Part shown: piece by piece, positions 52,816-61,800 of the stretch | How positions within the stretch are numbered: position 1 is the stretch's first letter | Layout: each line of letters begins with the position of its first letter | NCBI RefSeq assembly: GCF_001375555.1 | Contig: NZ_CTDZ01000009.1 | Span: 62,001 to 126,000, forward strand | Length of the DNA stretch: 64,000 nt | Direction of reading: 5' to 3' | DNA from: Numidum massiliense | Lineage (GTDB): Bacteria > Bacillota > Bacilli > Thermoactinomycetales > Novibacillaceae | Translations under genes and position numbers: made by a program | Notes under the pieces: generated by a model | What the model was told of the DNA's origin: nothing | What the model saw: the letters and a program-made list of their open reading frames with translations, nothing else | Database searches by the model: none

Positions 52816-54081
52816 ATGAATAAAACAGTCTTCATGTTTCCTGGTCAAGGATCCCAATATGTCGGTATGGGTAAGTATTGGTATGACCGTTACGAATCGG
52901 TGCGTCGTCGTTTCGACGAAGCTTCGGAACAATTGCGGCTCGATCTTGTAGATTTGTGTTTTAATGGGCCCGCTACGCGACTCAATCAGACGGAAAATAC
53001 ACAGCCTGCACTGTTAACGTTAAGTGTAGCTATGTTTGAAACGATTCGGGAGGAGGCAGGTATTCAGCCGGACTATTTGGCGGGACACAGTATCGGGGAG
53101 TTGTCCGCATTGACCGCGGCCGGCGTTTTCCGGTTTCGCGACGCCGTTCGACTGGCTCGCGCAAGAGGTGAGGCGATGGCCGCTTGCGATGCGGGAGTAG
53201 GGGCCGGCATGGTTGCGATCACGAATTTTAAAGCGGCTGATATTGAAGCGGTTTTAACGGAATTGGATCCTGGAGGATATGAGGTGCAAATCGCTAATTA
53301 CAACAGTCCTGTCCAGTCGGTACTTTCCGGGAGTAAAGACGGTCTGGAAATGGCTGGCGAAAAGTTGCGGGAGTTAGGTGCGAACGTTATTCCTTTGAAT
53401 GTCAGCGGACCGTTCCATAGCCGCTTTATGGTTGGTGCTAGTGAAGCGTTGGCGACTGCATTGGAAGATATAACGGTAGGGGAGATGTCAATCCCGGTTA
53501 TATGCGGTCATAAAGGACGTCTATACGCTAAGAATGACGATATTAAAATAGCCTTGGTCAACCAATTGACTGCAGCTGTGCGTTGGACAGACGTTCTTTC
53601 GACGCTATCGAATGAAGATGTCGAAAAGTGGATCGAGGTAGGGCCAAAAGACGTATTGAAAAATCTCGCTTTGAAAACTTTACCGGGAGTCGAAGTGTAC
53701 GCTTACGATAATGACGACGACCGCGAGGTGCTGACATCTTTGCGAGAATCGAAAGATCAGCTTCCGAATTTGTTCGGTCTCTGCTTAGGGGCTGCCGTAT
53801 GCACGCGCAATACGAATTGGGATGAAACGGCTTACCGACAAGGAGTCATTGAACCGTACCAAAAAATCCAAGCCCTTTACGAGCAGGTGGAAAAGGAGGA
53901 ACGGGTTGTATCAAAGGAGGATATGAGTTACGCCTTGTCCCTATTGGATATTATTTTTGAGACGAAAGGCACGCCGACAGCCGAACGCAGACGGCGGTTT
54001 AGGCACATTTTGGAGACGACTCAAACGACCGAGCTTTTTCCACAATACGTGGCAATGGGAGAGGAAGCAGTTAATGGATAA
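52816..54081 (+). CDS. Stand-alone acyltransferase (trans-AT)
   Basis: FabD-like acyltransferase supplying extender units to the AT-less modules that follow. Residues 1-290 are the catalytic fold: PGQGSQYVGMG, Ser92 in GHSIGELSAL, the Arg in ARARGEAMA that grips a carboxylate, GAGMVAI and the His in SGPFHSRF. About 130 residues follow that are not part of the AT fold (LFGLCLGAAVCTRNTNWDE, then an acidic/basic helix with MSYALSLLDIIFETKG); I do not recognise this tail. ATG 52816 follows AAAGGAG. It overlaps the next PKS gene by 8 bases. The extender is probably malonyl-CoA, but hydroxymalonyl-ACP is possible given the genes upstream. Confidence 0.88.
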   Translation: MNKTVFMFPGQGSQYVGMGKYWYDRYESVRRRFDEASEQLRLDLVDLCFNGPATRLNQTENTQPALLTLSVAMFETIREEAGIQPDYLAGHSIGELSALTAAGVFRFRDAVRLARARGEAMAACDAGVGAGMVAITNFKAADIEAVLTELDPGGYEVQIANYNSPVQSVLSGSKDGLEMAGEKLRELGANVIPLNVSGPFHSRFMVGASEALATALEDITVGEMSIPVICGHKGRLYAKNDDIKIALVNQLTAAVRWTDVLSTLSNEDVEKWIEVGPKDVLKNLALKTLPGVEVYAYDNDDDREVLTSLRESKDQLPNLFGLCLGAAVCTRNTNWDETAYRQGVIEPYQKIQALYEQVEKEERVVSKEDMSYALSLLDIIFETKGTPTAERRRRFRHILETTQTTELFPQYVAMGEEAVNG

Positions 54082-57000
54082 GCCGATCATTAATCTAGAT
54101 GACCTCGAGCTTGATGCACTCGATCTGAATGGGTTGGACGAGAAAATGGCCGTTGGGGAAGCGGCGATTCGTTCAGAAAAACCGGAGGCTCACACCGGAG
54201 CGGTTGCGATTATCGGTATGGACGGCAGAGTGGGGCAAGCAGAAAACTTGGAGCAATTTTGGGAGCTATTAGCTCAAGAAAAAGAGGGGCTTCGAGAAAT
54301 CCCCGCGCAGAGGCGTCGCGATATAGAAACTTATTTAAAGGCGCACGGTGCCTGGCGACCGGACGAGAAACGTTCATATTTGCGCTCGACGTACTTAGAA
54401 GACATCTCTCTCTTTGATCCCGGCTTTTTCGGTATTTCCCGACAAGAGGCGAATTACATGGACCCCAACCAGCGAATTTTTTTAGAAACGGCTTGGAAGT
54501 CCTTGGAGGATGCCGGTTACGGGGGGAGCGACATTCGGGGAACAGATACCGGTTTATTCGTAGGATACACGTCGGATTTCGGAGAGGACTACCGGCATAT
54601 GATTAGTCGTCTTCATCCTGACGCACCGGAAGTTTCGGTAGCGGGTAACGTGAAATCTGTCATCGCCAGTCGGTTAGCTTATCACTTGGATCTACGTGGG
54701 CCCGCGCTACTCGTCGATACAGCGTGTTCCTCTGGCTTGATGGCCGTATATTTAGCCAGTCGCGCCATTAGGAGTGGCGAGTGTACCATGGCGATCGCGG
54801 GAGCCGTGAATCTCGATCTACTGCCTTTCGTTGACAAAGGGACTGGTTTCGGTATTAAAGATATTCAGGACATCCAGTCCGCCGACAGTCACACGCGTAC
54901 TTTTGACGACAAATGTGACGGTACGACAACGGCAGAAGGTTCGTTTGCCTTTGTACTTAAATCTTTAGACGATGCGCTGCGGGATGGGGATTGTATTAGA
55001 GCAATTATACGCGGAGGTGCGACTAACCAAGATGGGGCTTCCAACGGCATTACAGCGCCGAACACTCGCGCTCAGGAAGATTTGATCGTTCGTGCGCTAG
55101 AAGATGCTCGCGTTTCGGCAGAAGATTTGAGCTACATCGAAGCTCACGGAACAGCGACCCGCCTTGGGGACCCGATCGAAATTAATGGTATACAAAGTGC
55201 TTTAAGGCATTTTACGGATAAGAAACAGTTCTGTGCGATCGGCGCCGTAAAATCGAATATCGGTCATTTAGACAACGCGGCTGGTTTAGGCGGCCTGGCC
55301 AAAGTCGTCATGGCGATGGAGAAAAAGGTGTTGCCCGCTACTCTCAACTTCTCCGTACCGAACCGGAATATCTCGTTTGTCGAATCGCCCGTATACGTCA
55401 ATGACCGTACAGTGCCGTGGACAGATGATCCCGAGCAAGTTGTACAGGCGGGAATTAACAGCTTTGGACTGAGTGGCACAAACTGTCATCTAGTGCTGGA
55501 ATCGGCTCGCGCGAGGCATGTGCGGTCGCGAGAAGAAGAAGTGTGCGAACGCTTGTTGTTGCCGTTGAGCGCGAAAACGCCGGAGGCGTTAAAAACGTTG
55601 GCAAAAGCGTATCAAGTGCGCCTAGCTGATCCGAACGTCGATTTAGTTGACGCTGTATTTACAGCGTCTCGGGGAAGGATGCACCATCAAATACGCCTCG
55701 CGGTCTTATTCGAAACGAGGGATCAGCTTTGCGCGGCTTTGGGCCGCTTCGCTTCGTTAGGGAAAGACGCACTACCGGATATTGTCCTCCGCTACGGCGC
55801 GCATCGACTTATTGAAAACGACACAAACCGTCGCAGGCCAACGGATCTGACTAATCTTGAACGGGAACGTTTAGAAGCAGAAGCACAATCGTTAGTGAAC
55901 GGCTGCGACGGACGACTTTCGCCAGACGTATTGGAACGATGGGCAGAACTGTATGTCGCCGGAGCTGAGTTGCCGTGGGATTATTTGACAAAGGGTCTGG
56001 AAACTCACAGAATTCCGTTGCCGACGTATCCTTTTCAAGGCGTTCGCTGCTGGGTCGAGCCGAAGGTGACTATCGGTGAAACAGCATCTTTAGGATCGCA
56101 CCCTTTGCTGGGGGATTCGGAGGTCAAGACGATCGGACATACGTTAATCCGGAAACAGTTCCGCCCGGAACAGCACTGGGAGCTTTCCGATCACCGGATT
56201 CGCGGGACGAGCGTTTTACCGGGTACCGCTTTTATAGAGATGATAGCAGCCTACGCTGAGCGATCGAACATTAAAACCGGCGGCTTACGCTTGACGAATA
56301 TCCTCTTTCTGCAACCTTTCACTGTGACAGACGGGGCGGCAAAGGAATTGCACATGTTAGTTCAAGACGAAGGGAAGCGAAAGCACTTCAAGTTTGCCAG
56401 CTGCTCGTCGGATGGCGACTGGGTCATACATGCGGAGGCATTCAGTGAAGATACAGCCGATCGCGAGGCTGGCACCGATTTAGATGTCGATTTGACCGCT
56501 CTGCAAGAGCGGTTGAACGATCGCGTACCGGTCGATACGGCCGACGACTTGATTCGCGGGATACATTTGGGTGGCCGTTGGAATGAATCTGTGATTGGCT
56601 GCTGGAAGGCAGAAGAGACGGAGGAGTTTTTGGTTGAACTTTCCTTACCGAATAAATACCGTGGGCACGATGCGGTTTATCACTTACATCCGGCTTTGTT
56701 GGACCAAGCTGTAAATGCCGCCAACCATTTGATGGATGAAAAAGAGCTGTACCTGCCTTTATCTTATGGGGAGTTGCGCGTGTACAAGCCGCTTCCGCCC
56801 CGATTGTTCGCCCATTTACAAAAGGTAGACCGTACTGCTAGGCCAGAGGATCGACAAGCGGGGGCACCTGTTCATCGCTTTAATATGGCTTTATACGATG
56901 CTGCGGGAGGCCTCATACTGGAAATTCGTGATTACTGCATAAAATCGACCTCGGAGGCGTGGGGGGAACGCGAGGCGGGTGAGGCGTACGGATACAAGCA

Positions 57001-58858
57001 AGTGTTTCGTCCATACAAGCTGCCATCAGAACGGGAACTCCCCTCGGGAGCGGTGTTAGTTGCCGGAAAACGCACAGCCTCTTTTGATGCGTTAGTTGCC
57101 ACTCTTAGTGACCAAGGGCGGCGAGTGATTGAAATTGCTCACGAGGGGCAAGATTGGGGACAGGCCTTGCATTGCTTGGACGGTGAGGAGTTGGCGCTCG
57201 CCGTATTCACGTGGGCACCACACAGTTCACAGAGCGAAACGTTCGATCTTCGGGAGAGCGAAACAGATGAAGCTGTTTTACAAGGTTTCAAATTTTTACA
57301 GGCATGGTCCAAGGCGAAGTATAAAGCAAAAGCAGGACTAGTCGCGCTAACGTTCAATTCGTGTGTCGTGAAAGAAAGTGATCGGGACTTACATCCTAGT
57401 CAAGCGGCACTCGGGGGACTTTGGCGAGTGAGTCGGTTAGAATTCGCTACGTTACACATGCGCTGTTTGGACTGTGACAGAGCGACACCGATGGCATCCG
57501 TATTACGGGAATTGGCCGCGCAAGATCGACCAGATTTCTTGGCGTATCGAAACGGGCAAGCTTACGAACATGCGCTGGCGGCGAATCCCATACTGCCTCA
57601 CAAAAGCAGCTGGGCACCCCAAAATGACGGAGTGTATGTCGTAACTGGCGGGACGGGCGACCTCGGTACTGAAGTGGCTACTTTCCTCGCTCGAAAGGGC
57701 GTACGTCGTGTCGTGCTGATCGGTCATCGTCCGCTCCCGCCATCTGAGGCGTGGAACGACCAATTGACAACGACGGACGATGCGGAGCTGAGACGGAAAT
57801 TGGGCACATGGATAGAGTTGGAACAAAGCTTGGACGCGTTCGAAGTTCGTTCGGCTGGACTCGAAAACTATGAGGAAGTGGCGGCGCTTTTGTCCGAGCT
57901 GCGGAGTAAATACGGGCGCATTAGCGGGATTTTTCACTTGGCTGGTAAAGCTGGCGACGGGTTTTTGTTCCATAAACAAGAGGAAGTCTTTCGGGACGTT
58001 TATGCACCTAAAGCTAACGGTGCCCTAAATTTGCATTTAGCTAGCTTACAGGAGCGACCGGACGTATTTATATTATTTTCCAGTATTTCTTCGATCGTGC
58101 TAAGCCCCGGTCAGACTGACTACACGTCGGCCAATATGTTTCTCGATTCGTTAGCTGAGCTAAGAAGGCGCATGGGATTGCCAGCACTCAGCCTGCAATG
58201 GCCCGCCTGGCGTGAAACGGGAATGGCTTATCGGATGGGGGCTGTCAACGAAGAGGAAGCATTTGCTCCGGTGAATACGTCTGAGGCACTCGAACTGTTG
58301 GAACGCGCCTTATGTCCGTCCCAATCACTACCTCCCGTGCTCATGCCAGGACGGATGCAGCCCACATTTTCGCCCGCTAAAGAGAAGCGTATTGGGGAGG
58401 TGGACGTTGCGGCAAGTGCGGACGATAAACGCCAACAAGTAACGATTCTCGGCATGAGTGACCCGGATGAGGTCGATCGCGCAGTGGCAACAATTTGGAT
58501 GAAGACGCTGCTCGTTGCGGAGGTGGATGCGGACGAACCATTTAGTAACTTGGGGGGTAACTCGTTGTTAACCACGCAAATGCTTAAAGAGTATGAACAG
58601 ATTTATCCAGGTTTGATGGATATTGCTGATCTTTTTACTTATACGACGTTGCGTGAGCAAGCGGACTATCTCCGGTCTAAAATTGCCACTCCTGAACGGA
58701 CGGCTGAGGAAGCCGCAGAAGTGCACCTACTCGACATGGGAGACGATGCGGACATCGATGACATCCTCGAAAGAGTCTCTCGGGGCGAGCTATCGGTCGA
58801 AGAATCCTCTACCCGCATATTTTTACAAAGGGGGAGAGACGAACAATGGAACAAGTAA
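54074..58858 (+). CDS. AT-less polyketide synthase module KS-DH-KR-ACP
   Basis: A 1594-residue PKS protein whose first domain would act on the glycyl-type intermediate from the upstream NRPS. After an acidic N-terminal 45 residues: KS (48-475, Cys218 in DTACSSG, EAHGTAT, KSNIGH); a post-KS linker ending in PLPTYPFQG; DH (about 675-960, His707 and Gly711/Pro716 of the HxxxGxxxxP motif, Asp877 in LLDQAVN); KR (about 1185-1400, TGGTGDLG, Tyr1350); ACP (1470-1545, Ser1497 in LGGNSLL). No AT, methyltransferase or ER domain is seen, so it relies on the discrete AT. The C-terminus (ILERVSRGELSVEES) looks like a docking helix. ATG 54074 lies inside the end of the AT gene. Expected outcome: one two-carbon unit left as a double bond. 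Confidence 0.9.
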   Translation: MDKPIINLDDLELDALDLNGLDEKMAVGEAAIRSEKPEAHTGAVAIIGMDGRVGQAENLEQFWELLAQEKEGLREIPAQRRRDIETYLKAHGAWRPDEKRSYLRSTYLEDISLFDPGFFGISRQEANYMDPNQRIFLETAWKSLEDAGYGGSDIRGTDTGLFVGYTSDFGEDYRHMISRLHPDAPEVSVAGNVKSVIASRLAYHLDLRGPALLVDTACSSGLMAVYLASRAIRSGECTMAIAGAVNLDLLPFVDKGTGFGIKDIQDIQSADSHTRTFDDKCDGTTTAEGSFAFVLKSLDDALRDGDCIRAIIRGGATNQDGASNGITAPNTRAQEDLIVRALEDARVSAEDLSYIEAHGTATRLGDPIEINGIQSALRHFTDKKQFCAIGAVKSNIGHLDNAAGLGGLAKVVMAMEKKVLPATLNFSVPNRNISFVESPVYVNDRTVPWTDDPEQVVQAGINSFGLSGTNCHLVLESARARHVRSREEEVCERLLLPLSAKTPEALKTLAKAYQVRLADPNVDLVDAVFTASRGRMHHQIRLAVLFETRDQLCAALGRFASLGKDALPDIVLRYGAHRLIENDTNRRRPTDLTNLERERLEAEAQSLVNGCDGRLSPDVLERWAELYVAGAELPWDYLTKGLETHRIPLPTYPFQGVRCWVEPKVTIGETASLGSHPLLGDSEVKTIGHTLIRKQFRPEQHWELSDHRIRGTSVLPGTAFIEMIAAYAERSNIKTGGLRLTNILFLQPFTVTDGAAKELHMLVQDEGKRKHFKFASCSSDGDWVIHAEAFSEDTADREAGTDLDVDLTALQERLNDRVPVDTADDLIRGIHLGGRWNESVIGCWKAEETEEFLVELSLPNKYRGHDAVYHLHPALLDQAVNAANHLMDEKELYLPLSYGELRVYKPLPPRLFAHLQKVDRTARPEDRQAGAPVHRFNMALYDAAGGLILEIRDYCIKSTSEAWGEREAGEAYGYKQVFRPYKLPSERELPSGAVLVAGKRTASFDALVATLSDQGRRVIEIAHEGQDWGQALHCLDGEELALAVFTWAPHSSQSETFDLRESETDEAVLQGFKFLQAWSKAKYKAKAGLVALTFNSCVVKESDRDLHPSQAALGGLWRVSRLEFATLHMRCLDCDRATPMASVLRELAAQDRPDFLAYRNGQAYEHALAANPILPHKSSWAPQNDGVYVVTGGTGDLGTEVATFLARKGVRRVVLIGHRPLPPSEAWNDQLTTTDDAELRRKLGTWIELEQSLDAFEVRSAGLENYEEVAALLSELRSKYGRISGIFHLAGKAGDGFLFHKQEEVFRDVYAPKANGALNLHLASLQERPDVFILFSSISSIVLSPGQTDYTSANMFLDSLAELRRRMGLPALSLQWPAWRETGMAYRMGAVNEEEAFAPVNTSEALELLERALCPSQSLPPVLMPGRMQPTFSPAKEKRIGEVDVAASADDKRQQVTILGMSDPDEVDRAVATIWMKTLLVAEVDADEPFSNLGGNSLLTTQMLKEYEQIYPGLMDIADLFTYTTLREQADYLRSKIATPERTAEEAAEVHLLDMGDDADIDDILERVSRGELSVEESSTRIFLQRGRDEQWNK

Positions 58859-61800
58859 AAAAATATATTTTGTCCCAATTGGCAATGCAAAAATTATCGA
58901 AAGAAGAGGCGAAGGCGTTGTTGCTCGATTTGCAGAGCAACCCGAAAGAACCGTTGCAAGGTGATGTGGCGATCATCGGCATGGCCAGTCGCTTTCCAAA
59001 AGCGGATGACCCGGAAGCTTTTTGGGAGCTATTGAGAGATGGGGTGAACTGTATTCGGGATTACCCGAAGGCGCGATTTAACGATTTTGAACACGTGTTA
59101 CGGAACCCCCATTACTCGGAATTTATGCTCGGGCAAGTGATACGACAGGAGGATGTGCCATACGTTCACACCAAAGCGGGGTATTTAGAAGAAATCGATA
59201 AATTTGATGCGCAATTTTTCGGTATCCCCCCAACTGAGGCGATTTATATGGATCCACAGCAACGCATGGCCTTAGAAGTTGCTTGGGAGGCAATGGAAGA
59301 TGCGGGATACGGGGGCGATTCTCTCGTAGGGAGTCGCACCGGAGTGTATGTGGGGAAAGAGGGCACTAATTACTCTTTTTACCGACACCACTCTGCAGGG
59401 CATCCGATGCAGTTGACTGGGTCGTGGGAAAGTTTGATGGTGAGTCGCATTTCCTACCTTTACGATTTTAAAGCACCTTGCATGGTTGTTGACACTGCCT
59501 GTTCCTCTGGTTTAGTCAGTATCCATATGGCCGTGCAAGCGCTGCTCAATGGCGAGTGTGATCTCGCTATTGCCGGCGGGATTAACTTATCCTCCGGCGG
59601 TGAGTTAAAACCTCAATTTCAAGGGAAAGCGAACTTGTCGGATGTCGAGTCCGGTGACGGGCTAGTGAGAACGTTTGATGCTAAGGCGAATGGTACCGTA
59701 TGGGGTGAGGGAGTCGGCTTAGTCATGCTAAAACCGCTGCAAAAGGCGATCGAAGACAGGGACCACATCCGTGCCGTCATTAAAGGCAGTGCGATCAATA
59801 ACGATGGGGCAGCGAGTAGCATCACGGCACCGAGGGCGGAAACTCAAGAGGCTGTCATCGTCGATGCGTGGCAGAAGGCGGGCATTCCCCCGGAAACTAT
59901 TTCTTATATTGAGGCACACGGTACGGGAACAGTGTTAGGGGATCCGATTGAGGTGAAAGGTTTGAGTAACTCGTTTCGCCGTTTCACCTCGCGGCGACAG
60001 TTTTGTGCGGTAGGTTCGCTAAAGACGAACATGGGTCACTTGGTCGGCGCTTCAGGCGTTGCTTCCTTAATAAAGGTCATTAAGTCGATCGAGCACAAGG
60101 AACTAGCCCCGAACATTAATTTTGAGACGCCTAACCCTTATATCAATTTCATGGACAGTCCTTTGTACGTCAACGACAGCTTGCAACCTTGGGATACTGG
60201 CGGGGTACCGCGGCGGGCGGCCCTCAGCTCATTCGGCTTTAGTCGGACGAACTGTCATATGGTCGTCGAAGAACCGCCAGTTTTAGAAGTGTCGGCAGCT
60301 CATCAACCGCGTTATTGTTTTACAATTAGTGCCAAAAACGAGGACGTATTGCAACAGTACGTGACTCGTTATACGCGTTTTTTGGCAAAGGGTGAGTGGA
60401 CGTTAGCCGACCTATGTTACACGAGTAATATCGGTCGGGGTCACTACGAACACCGAGTCGTTGTCATTGCCGAAACCGAGGTGGCGTTGCGCCGTGCTCT
60501 GGATGCGTTGAGTGAGAAGAGCATTCACGCTTCGCAAATACCGGGGACGTTTGCAGGTCACTTTCACATTGTCAGTGAAAAGAAAGTACAGCGCGAAGAA
60601 GGTGAGCGCAGCAAACACGAACTGACAATATTAAGCGAAAAAGCAAAGGCAACCTTGCAAAGCTATCTCGACGGTGGCTCAACGAACGTGAATTTACTGG
60701 AAGAGGTGTGCCGTTTATACGTACAGGGGGCAACCGTTGACTGGCAGATGCTTTACCGTGGCGAGAGGCGCCGCCGCGTGGCTGCACCGATCTACCCGCT
60801 GCAGCGGACGAGGTACTGGGCGGATCCGAAAATAAGCGAAGTGCGTCCAGAACCGTATGAGATACTACACCCGCTAGTGGAAACAAGAGTCTCGGCAAAC
60901 GCCGGAGAGATCAGTTACGAGACGACGCTCAGTATCGATAAGCATTGGCTATTAGCGGATCACCGCATCGTCGGTAAAGCAGTGCTTCCGGGAACTAGCT
61001 ATTTAGAAATGGTTCGCTTTGCTGCCAGCGAGGTGCTCGGAAAGGAAAGTTTAGTATTTAGTGATGTGTTTTTTCTAGCGCCTTTAGTCGTGGAAAACGA
61101 GGAAAGGGCGGTCGTGCGCCTGACTCTCGTCCCGGAATCGAGCGGTTATTCTTTTGCGGTCGAGAGCATTACCGATTCGAACGAGCGGGTCCTCCACGTC
61201 AAGGGCCGGGTAGCGGCATGTGACGTCGAACCGACTGACGTGTCAATAAACTTTGAGGACTTTAAGAGTCGGGCAGATGACGTCATGGATCCGTATATTT
61301 TTGAGAGCGATACAGGTGTCTTCAAATTTGGTCCCCATTGGGATACGGTACGTGCTGTCTGGCAAACGGACAAGGAAGCATTAGCTTTTTTAAAGTTAGA
61401 TGAGAGTATTCAGCATGAGTTGGATGCGTTTCCACTCCATCCTTCGATGCTTGACAATGCGGTTAATTTGACCAGCCAAAATACTGGAGACACATTTTTA
61501 CCGTTTATGTATAAAAAATTACGGTATTTTGCCCCTTTGACAAGAAACGTTTATACGTACCTCCGTATGCACACGGACAAAGGTAGCTCTGGCGAGACGA
61601 TGACTTACGACATCGACCTTTTGGATGCTGACGGGCGAGTGCTAGTGCAAATTACTGACTATACCGTAAAACGCGTGCACAATTTTACGTCGCTCGAAAG
61701 CGATAAAGTACCTGGGCGCTGTATGCAGATGACTTGGGTGCTGCGGGAAGAGACGCCGGAGATTCCGTTGACGGCATCGTCAGCACCGTGGGCGTTGCTC

